A stretch of 64,000 bases of DNA from Corynebacterium simulans (GTDB lineage Bacteria; Actinomycetota; Actinomycetes; Mycobacteriales; Mycobacteriaceae), in assembly GCF_001586215.1 (NCBI RefSeq), contig NZ_CP014634.1, positions 2,418,001-2,482,000 on the forward strand, read 5' to 3'. The position numbers and the translations under genes are program-made. The number at the start of each line of letters is the position of its first letter. Position 1 is the stretch's first letter. The notes under the pieces are model-generated. The model saw only the letters and a list, made by a program, of their open reading frames with translations. It had not been told where the DNA came from and did not search any database. This document shows, piece after piece, positions 19,686-27,984 of this stretch.

Positions 19686-20506
19686 TGCCTGAACTTCCAG
19701 AAGTCGAGTCCGTCCGCCGCGGGCTGGAGGCCTATCTTCCTGGCCGCCGCTTCGAGTCCGTGAAAGTCTTGCACCCGCGGGCCAACCGCGGCCAGGATGG
19801 CCCCTTGGGCCAGCTCCTAGCCGACCGCGAAATCGCGAGTGTGGCACGGCGCGGCAAGTTCATGTGGCTGGAATTCGCCGATGAGGACCTCACGGATCCC
19901 GGCCGCGATGTGCTTTTCGTACATCTCGGCATGTCCGGCCAAATGCGGGTGGGGGAGACGGACTCGAAACATGTACGCATCGCGGCGTCGTTAAGCGGCG
20001 GCGTCCAGCTGAACTTCGTGGACCAGCGCACCTTTGGATATTGGTTGCTGGCCCCATGGACGAAGATTGCGCACATCGCGCGGGACCCGCTGGAGTCGGA
20101 CTTTGACCTTGTTGCCACTGCGCGGCGGCTGCGGGGGAAGAAAACGGCGGTGAAGACGGCGTTGCTGGATCAGACTGTGGTCTCGGGAATCGGTAATATT
20201 TATGCCGACGAGGCGCTCTGGCTAGCCCACATACAGCCCCAAAAGAAGGCCTCCACGCTGCGCCAACGCGACGCAGTTGTGCTTGTCGACGCCGCCGCGA
20301 CCGTCATGCGCGCTGCCCTTAAAGTCGGCGGCACTAGCTTCGATGCGCTTTATGTCAATGTCAATGGTGAGTCGGGTTATTTCGACCGCTCTTTGCATGC
20401 CTACGGCCGCGGCGATGAGCCGTGCGATAGGTGTGCGACGCCGCTAAAAAGGGTGGTTGTGGGCGGCAGATCTACCCACTATTGCCCCCGCTGCCAAACC
20501 TATTAA
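19685..20506 (+). CDS. mutM: Formamidopyrimidine-DNA glycosylase
   Basis: MutM (Fpg) removes 8-oxoguanine and formamidopyrimidines from DNA and nicks the site. The mature N-terminus PELPEVE carries the catalytic proline and glutamate. The C-terminal zinc finger has Cys247, Cys250, Cys267 and Cys270. Length is 273 residues, as usual. It overlaps the rnc stop by one base, and the rnc-mutM pair is conserved in actinobacteria. Confidence 0.96.
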   Translation: MPELPEVESVRRGLEAYLPGRRFESVKVLHPRANRGQDGPLGQLLADREIASVARRGKFMWLEFADEDLTDPGRDVLFVHLGMSGQMRVGETDSKHVRIAASLSGGVQLNFVDQRTFGYWLLAPWTKIAHIARDPLESDFDLVATARRLRGKKTAVKTALLDQTVVSGIGNIYADEALWLAHIQPQKKASTLRQRDAVVLVDAAATVMRAALKVGGTSFDALYVNVNGESGYFDRSLHAYGRGDEPCDRCATPLKRVVVGGRSTHYCPRCQTY

Positions 20507-20543
20507 TGGATCGATAGGGGATATATAGCGTTTAATATTCCAC

Positions 20544-22061
20544 ATGGAATTTATTGAGAACGCTGTGACAACGTTCAACGATTCGGTATGGACTTATCTG
20601 ATCCCGTGGATCTTGATTGCTGCGGGACTATTTTTCGGCTTTAGGACTGCGCTCGTACAGGTGCGCATGGTCCCGCAAATGTTCAAGGCTGTGGTGGAAC
20701 GCCCGAAGGGCGTCGGCCGCGACGAAGACGAGGACTACGGCGGAATCTCCGCTTTCAAGGCTTTTACCATTTCGGCGGCCTCGCGCGTGGGCACCGGCAA
20801 CGTCGCGGGCGTGGCTGTGGCTATTTCCGTGGGCGGACCTGGTGCCGTGTTCTGGATGTGGCTGATTGCCATCCTGGGCGGTGCGACGGCGTTTATCGAG
20901 TCCACCCTGGCTCAGGTGTGGAAGGTCCGTGAAGGCACTGCTTACCGCGGCGGCCCGGCTTATTACATGAAGCGTGGCCTAGGCTGGGGCCCGCTTGCCG
21001 TTATCTTCTCTGTGGCCATCGCCTTTACCTTCGGTTTTGTCTACAACGCATTCCAGACCAACGCCATTGCCGATTCCATCGCGTTCTCCTTCGGCCGTGA
21101 CGACTTCACCTTCCGCTTTATCATCGGCGGCATCATCGCTGCTATCTCCGCTCTCATCATCTTCGGTGGTGTGCAGCGTATCGCGAATATCACCCAGGTC
21201 ATCGTTCCGTTTATGGCGATTGCCTACCTGCTCATCGGCGGCTTCGTTGTCGTGGCCAACTTTGACAAGGTCCCGGGCATGATCGGTGACATCATCGGCC
21301 ACGCCCTGGGCTTCAAGGAAATCGCCGGCGCCGGTCTAGGCGCTGCCATGATGAAGGGAATCCAGCGCGGCCTGTTTTCCAATGAGGCCGGCGAGGGCTC
21401 CGCGCCGAACGCCGCAGCTACCGCCGCTGTGTCGCACCCAGTCAAACAGGGGCTGGTGCAGACCTTGGGCGTTTATTTCGACACGCTAGTTGTCTGTTCT
21501 ATCACCGCCTTCATCATCCTGCTGGGGCCTACCGTCAACTACGGCGCGGAAGCCGAGGGTGTTTCCCTGACGCAGGCTGCACTGGCTTCTGAGGTGGGCG
21601 ATTGGGGCATCCATTTCGTCAGCTTCATCCTGTTCTTCCTGGCATTTTCTTCGATTCTGGGCAACTACTACTTGGCAGAGGCCAACGTGGAGTACTTAAC
21701 CCGCAAAAAGAGCCTGCTGATCCTCTTCCGCCTCGTGGTGCTCTTCTTCGTATGGTTTGGCGCCGTGGGCTCTTTGCCTTTGGTCTTCGCCCTGGCAGAT
21801 ACCGGCGCGGCAACGATGGTCTTCCTGAATATTCTTGCCATCGTTCCTCTGTCCGGCGTGGCCATCAAGCTGCTGAAGAACTTCAACGAGCAGCGTCGTG
21901 ACGGCGTGGACCCGATTTTCCATCGCGACATGATGCCGGAACTGAAAAACGTCGAGTGCTGGGACGGCTCTGACCCGGTTACCCGCCGCAGCCCGGAGGA
22001 CCGCAAGCACTTGCAGCACAAGTACGATCTGTCGGATCGCACCAACCTACGGGAGTACTAA
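20544..22061 (+). CDS. Alanine/glycine:cation symporter family protein (AGCS)
   Basis: The 505-residue permease has about 11 transmembrane helices and belongs to the sodium/alanine symporter family. Typical segments are SAASRVGTGNVAGVAVA, FIESTLAQVWK, RGGPAYYMKRGLG, and GLFSNEAGEGSAPNAAATA. It likely imports alanine or glycine with sodium. It lies 37 bases after mutM. Just upstream is an AT-rich stretch (GGATATATAGCGTTTAATAT) that could be its own promoter. The acylphosphatase start follows its stop without a gap. Confidence 0.93.
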   Translation: MEFIENAVTTFNDSVWTYLIPWILIAAGLFFGFRTALVQVRMVPQMFKAVVERPKGVGRDEDEDYGGISAFKAFTISAASRVGTGNVAGVAVAISVGGPGAVFWMWLIAILGGATAFIESTLAQVWKVREGTAYRGGPAYYMKRGLGWGPLAVIFSVAIAFTFGFVYNAFQTNAIADSIAFSFGRDDFTFRFIIGGIIAAISALIIFGGVQRIANITQVIVPFMAIAYLLIGGFVVVANFDKVPGMIGDIIGHALGFKEIAGAGLGAAMMKGIQRGLFSNEAGEGSAPNAAATAAVSHPVKQGLVQTLGVYFDTLVVCSITAFIILLGPTVNYGAEAEGVSLTQAALASEVGDWGIHFVSFILFFLAFSSILGNYYLAEANVEYLTRKKSLLILFRLVVLFFVWFGAVGSLPLVFALADTGAATMVFLNILAIVPLSGVAIKLLKNFNEQRRDGVDPIFHRDMMPELKNVECWDGSDPVTRRSPEDRKHLQHKYDLSDRTNLREY

Positions 22062-22340
22062 ATGCAACGCCTGACCGCTTTCGTGCACGGTACGGTCCAA
22101 GGCGTTGGCTTCCGCTGGTGGACGCGCTCTCGGGCCCTTGAATTGGGTCTTGCGGGCCACGCCACAAACTTAAAGGGCGGGCGCGTGCAGGTTGTTGCCG
22201 AAGGCCCGCGCGAGGACTGCGAGCGCCTGCTCGAGTTATTGCGCGAGCAGCCTTCCACCACCAAGCGCCCCGGAACCGTAACTACCGTGGTGGAGCAGTG
22301 GTCAGACCCACGCGGTGAGAGCGGCTTTATCGAACGCTAG
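22062..22340 (+). CDS. acyP: Acylphosphatase
   Basis: This 92-residue enzyme hydrolyses acyl phosphates. The signature GTVQGVGFRWW holds the phosphate-binding Arg18, and GHATNLKGGRV holds the catalytic Asn36. The ATG directly follows the stop of the symporter gene, so it is likely co-translated with it. The acyP-smc order is common in actinobacteria. Confidence 0.94.
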   Translation: MQRLTAFVHGTVQGVGFRWWTRSRALELGLAGHATNLKGGRVQVVAEGPREDCERLLELLREQPSTTKRPGTVTTVVEQWSDPRGESGFIER

Positions 22341-22366
22341 CGCCTAGGCTTGCTAAACTTTCACGA

Positions 22367-25300
22367 ATGCACCTGAAATCGCTCACGCTCAAAGGCTTCA
22401 AGTCTTTCGCGTCCGCGACGAACCTGAAATTCGAGCCCGGCATTTGCGCCGTGGTTGGTCCGAACGGCTCAGGTAAGTCGAACGTCGTCGACGCGTTGGC
22501 GTGGGTCATGGGCGAGGGCAGCGCCAAGACCCTGCGCGGCGGCAAGATGCAGGATGTCATCTTCGCTGGCGCGGGCGACCGCAAGGCGCTAGGTCGCGCC
22601 GAGGTAACCCTTACCATCGACAACTCCGATGGTGCGCTGCCCATCGAATACTCCGAGGTTTCTGTCACCCGCCGCATGTTCCGCGACGGCGCCAGCGAGT
22701 ATGAAATCAACGGCGCCAAAGCGCGCCTTATGGATATCCAGGAGCTGCTTTCTGACTCCGGTATCGGCCGCGAGATGCACATCATCGTCGGTCAGGGCAA
22801 GCTCTCCGAAATCCTGGAATCGCGCCCAGAAGATCGCCGCGCCTACATTGAGGAAGCCGCCGGCGTGCTCAAACACCGGCGTCGTAAAGAAAAAGCGCAG
22901 CGCAAGCTCACCGGCATGCAGGCCAACTTGGATCGCTTGCAGGATCTCACGGAAGAGCTGGGCAAACAGCTAAAGCCTTTGGCCCGTCAGGCCGAAACCG
23001 CCCAGCGCGCGGCCACCGTCCAGGCGGATTTGCGCGATGCCCGCCTGCGCATCGCCGGCGACCAAGTCGTGCAAACCCGCAAGAAGTACGCCGATGCCGA
23101 GCAACAGGCCCAGGTGCTCGCCGAGCAGGTGGCGGAAGCTACCGAGCAGCACGAAGAGGCCACCGGCGTCCAATTGGAAATCGAAGCCCAGCTCGAGGAG
23201 GTTAATCCGCAGGCCGAGGCCGCGCAGAAGCTGTGGTTCGACCTGTCGACGCTGTCCGAGCGCATCGCCGCCACCCAGCGCATTGCGGAAGAGCGTGCGA
23301 AAAACGTCGGCGCACAGGTCGCCTATGCAGGCCAAGACCCAGAAGAGCTCGAGGCCCGTGCCCTGCGCGCGGACGAAGAGCACGCCGAGCTGCTCATGGA
23401 GGCCGAAGAGGCCGCCGAGCGCCTGGAGTCCATCCGCGAGGAGGTGGCGCAACGCCGCGCCGTCTTCGAAGAGGCGGAAAAGGAACATATGGCGCAGCTA
23501 CGCGCGATTGCGGATCGTCGCGAGGGAGTGGTTCGCCTCATCGCCTCCGAGGAAAACCTCGCCGGGCAGGTCTCCGCGGCAGAGGAGGAGCTCGCGCGCC
23601 AGGAGGAGACGCTGCAGTCCACCAAGGCGCGCACGCGCACGGCGCAGGCTGAGGCGGACGAAGTCGCCGATAAGCTGGAGGCCTTAAACGCCGAGCGCGA
23701 GCCGCTGGAAGAGGCCCACGTGAGGGCCGCGAGTGAGTCAGGGGCGGCCGAAAAACGCCTGGAGCAGCTTCGCGACGGTCAGCGCGAACGCGAACGCGCG
23801 GTCTACACGCTGCGCTCGCGCATCGATACTTTGGCGCAGACCGCCCCGGAAAATATCGACTTGGGCGAGGGCTTTAAGCCGCTGGCGCACTACATCACCA
23901 CCTCCCATGACACGGCCGTTGCGGCGGCGTTGGGCGCGTTCGCGGAGGCGCAAACGGGCGCGGTTACAGAGGACATCGTGGAAGCCTTGAGCACCGCCGC
24001 CCGCACCCCGCTGGTGGATACCACTGCCGCGGGTGCCTCCGACTGGCGTCTGGACGCCAACCTGCCCAGCGGTGCGACCTGGCTGCTGGATGAGATACAG
24101 CTTGCACCCGAGGTGCAGGCGGCGCTGACGCGTCTGCTTTCCGACGTCGCGCTGGTCGGCGATCTTGCCCAAGCCCGCGAGCTGGTGCGCGAGGATCCGC
24201 GCCTGCGCGCGGTTACCGCCGAGGGCCTGTTGGTGGGCGAGGGCTGGGTCCAAGCCGGCACCGGCGCTTCTTCTACCGTCGAGGTCACCGCGCGCATCGC
24301 GGAGGCAGAAGGCCAGCTGGAATCTGCCACGCAGGAGTTGGAAGAGCTCTCCGGCACCCTGGAGGGCGCGAAGATGGCGGCCGAGGAGGCGCGCGTCGCA
24401 GCGGCCTCGGCAAAGGCGGCCTTGCGTGAGCACGACACGACCGTGGAAGCCTGGCAGCGCGACCACCAGCGCCTGCTGAAGCAGCACGAGGTCAACAAGG
24501 CTGAGCATGAGAAAGCCGCGGCCCGTGCGGCCGAGATCGAGGTCAAGCTTGCCGAAGTGCGCGAGCAGCTGGCTGAGACCCGCGACCGCCTCTCGCGCGT
24601 GGATGAGGAGGTCGAAGACGGCGAGCCTTCCTCCCACGAGCGCGATGCTGCCTCGGCCGCTTTGGAGCAGGTCAAGGCCATGGAGATGGAGTCCCAGCTC
24701 GCGGCGCGCACCGCCCAAGACAAGGTGGGGCAGGCTGCGGGTAAGGGCGACGCGCTGCGTCGCCAAGCGCAGCATGAACGTCAGTCAAAGGCCCGCCATG
24801 AGCAAGCGATGGCGCGTCGTAAAGCGCAGGCCGCTTTAGCTCAAGCGGTGGCGGGTCATGCCACCGACCTTGCCGGACGCGCATCCCAGGCCCTGGAGCG
24901 CGCCACCGCTGAGCGCGATGAGTTGGTCAATCAGCGCAACGTGTTAGGCGGGCGCTTGCAAGCGGCCAAGCAGCAGGTTTCGGCAACGCGGCAGAAGCTT
25001 GACCGCCTGACGGCGAACGCCAATAATTCCGAAATCGCCCGCTCGCAGGCGCAGGTGCGCGTGGATGAGACCGAAGCGAAGATCGTGGACCAGTTGGGCA
25101 TTGCGATCCCTGATTTGCTGCGCGATTACACGCCGGGCGAGGACTTCGACCGTAGCGCGGAAAAGGCGCGCCTGAAGCAGGCAGAAAAGGACCTGAACTC
25201 CCTGGGCAAGGTCAACCCGCTAGCGCTGGAGGAGTACAAGGCGCTGGAGGAGCGCTATTCCTTCCTGTCTACGCAGCTCGATGACGTTATCCAGGCGCGC

Positions 25301-25945
25301 AAGGATTTGGCGGGCGTGATTGAGGATGTGGATCAACAGATTCTGCAGCTTTTCACTGATGCGTGGAACGACGTGGAGGCGGAGTTCCCGAAGGTCTTCC
25401 AGACCCTCTTCCCGGGTGGCGAGGGCCGACTGATCCTGACGGAGCCGGATGACATGCTGGCCACCGGCATTGAGGTTGAGGCGCGCCCGCCGGGCAAGAA
25501 GGTCAAGCGCCTATCCTTGCTTTCCGGTGGTGAGAAGTCCCTGACCGCCTTGGCAATGCTGGTGGCCATCTTCCGTGCGCGCCCGAGCCCGTTCTACGTG
25601 ATGGACGAGGTTGAAGCCGCGCTCGATGACGTCAACCTGCGACGCCTCATCGCCCTGTTTGAGGAACTGCGCAAGGATTCGCAGCTTATCGTCATCACAC
25701 ACCAGAAGCCGGCGATGGATGTGGCTAACGTCCTCTACGGCGTGACGATGCGTGGCGATGGCGTTACGCGCGTGATTTCGCAGCGTATGAGCCAGGCTGG
25801 CGACGCCCCCGGTTCCGCCGCTGCCGCCGAGGACGCCACGCGCCTGGGCGTCGATGCCCCGCGCGGCGCTGCGCTTGGCGACGCCGCCGAGCCCGACGCT
25901 GGGCCCGACGCCGAGCCCGACGCTGAGCCCGAAACCCAGGGTTAA
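22367..25945 (+). CDS. smc: Chromosome segregation ATPase SMC
   Basis: SMC is the core of the bacterial condensin with ScpA and ScpB; it loads at ParB-parS and aligns chromosome arms. The 1192-residue protein has Walker A GPNGSGKSN at residues 31-39, the first coiled coil to about 500, a hinge at about 500-650, the second coiled coil, then the signature LSGGEKSLTALAML near residue 1053 and Walker B FYVMDEVEAALDD near 1076-1088. The end is a low-complexity tail of Asp, Ala, Pro and Glu repeats (DAEPDAEPE type). It starts 26 bases after acyP. Confidence 0.98.
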   Translation: MHLKSLTLKGFKSFASATNLKFEPGICAVVGPNGSGKSNVVDALAWVMGEGSAKTLRGGKMQDVIFAGAGDRKALGRAEVTLTIDNSDGALPIEYSEVSVTRRMFRDGASEYEINGAKARLMDIQELLSDSGIGREMHIIVGQGKLSEILESRPEDRRAYIEEAAGVLKHRRRKEKAQRKLTGMQANLDRLQDLTEELGKQLKPLARQAETAQRAATVQADLRDARLRIAGDQVVQTRKKYADAEQQAQVLAEQVAEATEQHEEATGVQLEIEAQLEEVNPQAEAAQKLWFDLSTLSERIAATQRIAEERAKNVGAQVAYAGQDPEELEARALRADEEHAELLMEAEEAAERLESIREEVAQRRAVFEEAEKEHMAQLRAIADRREGVVRLIASEENLAGQVSAAEEELARQEETLQSTKARTRTAQAEADEVADKLEALNAEREPLEEAHVRAASESGAAEKRLEQLRDGQRERERAVYTLRSRIDTLAQTAPENIDLGEGFKPLAHYITTSHDTAVAAALGAFAEAQTGAVTEDIVEALSTAARTPLVDTTAAGASDWRLDANLPSGATWLLDEIQLAPEVQAALTRLLSDVALVGDLAQARELVREDPRLRAVTAEGLLVGEGWVQAGTGASSTVEVTARIAEAEGQLESATQELEELSGTLEGAKMAAEEARVAAASAKAALREHDTTVEAWQRDHQRLLKQHEVNKAEHEKAAARAAEIEVKLAEVREQLAETRDRLSRVDEEVEDGEPSSHERDAASAALEQVKAMEMESQLAARTAQDKVGQAAGKGDALRRQAQHERQSKARHEQAMARRKAQAALAQAVAGHATDLAGRASQALERATAERDELVNQRNVLGGRLQAAKQQVSATRQKLDRLTANANNSEIARSQAQVRVDETEAKIVDQLGIAIPDLLRDYTPGEDFDRSAEKARLKQAEKDLNSLGKVNPLALEEYKALEERYSFLSTQLDDVIQARKDLAGVIEDVDQQILQLFTDAWNDVEAEFPKVFQTLFPGGEGRLILTEPDDMLATGIEVEARPPGKKVKRLSLLSGGEKSLTALAMLVAIFRARPSPFYVMDEVEAALDDVNLRRLIALFEELRKDSQLIVITHQKPAMDVANVLYGVTMRGDGVTRVISQRMSQAGDAPGSAAAAEDATRLGVDAPRGAALGDAAEPDAGPDAEPDAEPETQG

Positions 25946-25995
25946 TCCGCAGGGTAGTGGTGCCAGGCTGCAGCAAGCCTGGCACTATAGAGGGC

Positions 25996-27714
25996 ATGAA
26001 TACGACGTTGATGTGGATTCTTATTGCCGTAGCCGTCATCGTGCTGCTGGCGATTGTGCTGGTAGTAGTAGGTAAAAAGCGCGGCGATGCCAAGAAAGTA
26101 TCGTTCGAAAAGCCTGCCGAGGAAGCTCCCAAGGAGCTGACCCAGGAGCAAAAGTCTGGCAACTACCAGGCCAAGTCCGGGTTCAACTTTGCCCCCGCCG
26201 GCAGCGGCGCCAAGGAGCCAGAGAAGGTTCCCGCTCAGCCGACCAAGCTGGCTGAGCCCACCAAGCCGGCTGAGCCCACCAAGCCGGCCGAGCCTGCTGA
26301 GCCTAAGGCTGAGAAGTCCGCACCCGCCGCTGGTGCTGCAACCGGCGCGGCCGCTGCCGGTACCGCTGCCGCAGGAGCTGCAGCTGCTGCCTCCAAGCCG
26401 GCGGAGTCTGAGTCTGCCAAGACTGAACCTGAAAAGGCCAAGCCGGTAGCAGATGAAACCCCGGTTGAACAGCCGGCCGTCGAGGAGCCGGCAGCAGAAG
26501 AACCGGTTGCTGAGGCGCCGCAGGAGGAAGCGATCGCGGAAGAGCCGACGGTTGTTACCGAAAGTACAGACGAAGTCCCGACAGATGAAGCCGCCGAATC
26601 TCCAGCAGAAGCTTCTGATGCCGAAGCTGCGGAGGTTGAGGAAGCTGCGGAGGCTGAGGAAGCCGCGGCGGCAGCCGATGCGCAGACGCAGGGCGCTGAG
26701 GCAGCGCTAGAGGCCGAGCCGGAGGAGCTTGAAGTCTCTGCGGACGCTGAGGTTGTCGAGGCGGCGGAGGCGACGGAACCTGATATTGCGCCGGCGGGTG
26801 GCCGTTTGGGGCGCCTGCGCGGCCGCCTGTCGCGCTCGCAGAATGCTATTGGACAGGGCCTGATGGGCATCTTGTCCGCGGGTGACCTCGACGAGGAAGC
26901 GTGGGAGGAAATCGAAGACACCCTCATCATGGCGGACCTGGGCACCAAGTCCACTATGAAGGTCACGGAGGCGCTGCGCGATAAGTTCGCAGAGCGCGGC
27001 GTCGCCAGTGAGGAAGAGGCCCGCGCGATGCTGCGCGAGTGCCTCATAGAGGCCGGCCACCCGGAGATGGACCGTTCCATCAAGGCCATGCCGAACGAGG
27101 GCAAGCCTGCTGTCATCATGGTCGTCGGCGTCAACGGCACCGGCAAGACCACCACCACGGGCAAGCTTGCGCGCGTGCTCGTCGCGATGGGTCACAAGGT
27201 GTTGTTGGGCGCCGCGGATACCTTCCGCGCAGCCGCAGCGGATCAGCTCGAAACCTGGGGTCGCCGCGTCGGCGCCAGCACTGTCCGCGGCAAGGAGGGC
27301 GCTGACCCGGCTTCCGTTGCTTTCGATGCCGTTGCAGCGGGCGTTGACCAAGGCGTAGACGTCGTCCTCGTCGACACCGCCGGCCGCCTGCACACTTCTG
27401 TTGACCTGATGGATCAGCTGGGCAAGGTCAAGCGCGTGGTGGAAAAGAAGACTGAGGTGGACGAGGTTCTGCTGGTTCTCGACGCCACCGTTGGCCAGAA
27501 CGGCCTAGCACAGGCCCGCATTTTCCGTGAGGTCGTCGACATCACGGGCGTGGTACTGACCAAGCTCGATGGCACCGCCAAGGGCGGCATTGTCTTCCAG
27601 GTTCAGGAGGAGCTAGGCGTCCCAGTCAAGCTTGTTGGCCTGGGCGAGGGTGCCGATGACCTCGCGCCATTCGAGGTCGAGGGCTTCGTCGACGCGCTGC
27701 TCGGGGAGAAGTAG
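25996..27714 (+). CDS. ftsY: Signal recognition particle receptor FtsY
   Basis: FtsY is the membrane receptor for the SRP and works with Ffh, encoded at 36.7 kb. The 572-residue protein starts with one transmembrane helix (residues 5-27). Next comes a long acidic Ala/Glu/Pro linker with PTKPAE repeats, then the N and G domains. The GTPase loop GVNGTGKTTT is at about residues 378-387, with DTAGRLH and TKLDGTAKGG later. ATG 25996 preceded by AGAGG was chosen; the frame reads 13 codons upstream without family likeness. Confidence 0.97.
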   Translation: MNTTLMWILIAVAVIVLLAIVLVVVGKKRGDAKKVSFEKPAEEAPKELTQEQKSGNYQAKSGFNFAPAGSGAKEPEKVPAQPTKLAEPTKPAEPTKPAEPAEPKAEKSAPAAGAATGAAAAGTAAAGAAAAASKPAESESAKTEPEKAKPVADETPVEQPAVEEPAAEEPVAEAPQEEAIAEEPTVVTESTDEVPTDEAAESPAEASDAEAAEVEEAAEAEEAAAAADAQTQGAEAALEAEPEELEVSADAEVVEAAEATEPDIAPAGGRLGRLRGRLSRSQNAIGQGLMGILSAGDLDEEAWEEIEDTLIMADLGTKSTMKVTEALRDKFAERGVASEEEARAMLRECLIEAGHPEMDRSIKAMPNEGKPAVIMVVGVNGTGKTTTTGKLARVLVAMGHKVLLGAADTFRAAAADQLETWGRRVGASTVRGKEGADPASVAFDAVAAGVDQGVDVVLVDTAGRLHTSVDLMDQLGKVKRVVEKKTEVDEVLLVLDATVGQNGLAQARIFREVVDITGVVLTKLDGTAKGGIVFQVQEELGVPVKLVGLGEGADDLAPFEVEGFVDALLGEK

Positions 27715-27734
27715 CCTCCTTTAGCCTCGCGTTT

Positions 27735-27767
27735 GCCGCCGTGGATTTCTTTCCGCGGCGGCTTTTT
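27735..27767 (+). terminator. Rho-independent terminator after ftsY
   Basis: A 10-bp stem (27735-27744 with 27753-27762, one G-T pair) has an 8-base loop and is followed by TTTTT. It begins 20 bases after the ftsY stop and separates ftsY from the Mrp operon. The rest of the 270-base gap holds no gene I can support. Confidence 0.85.
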
Positions 27768-27984
27768 ATGTATGGGGCGGTGCTTTCTGGCGCCGCCGCT
27801 AGAACGATGCTGGAAAGCGCTGCTTGGAGGTTGTTTTTCTTGCAAAATCGCCGCGCGATTTGTCGCCTTGAGCACCGAAAAAATGTGCTTTGACGTGGGC
27901 CACAATGGTAGTGTGGGAACGTCGTATTTTATGCGCGCTCTAAGTAATAAATCTCTACACAATGGTTTGTGAGGCTAATTTTTC

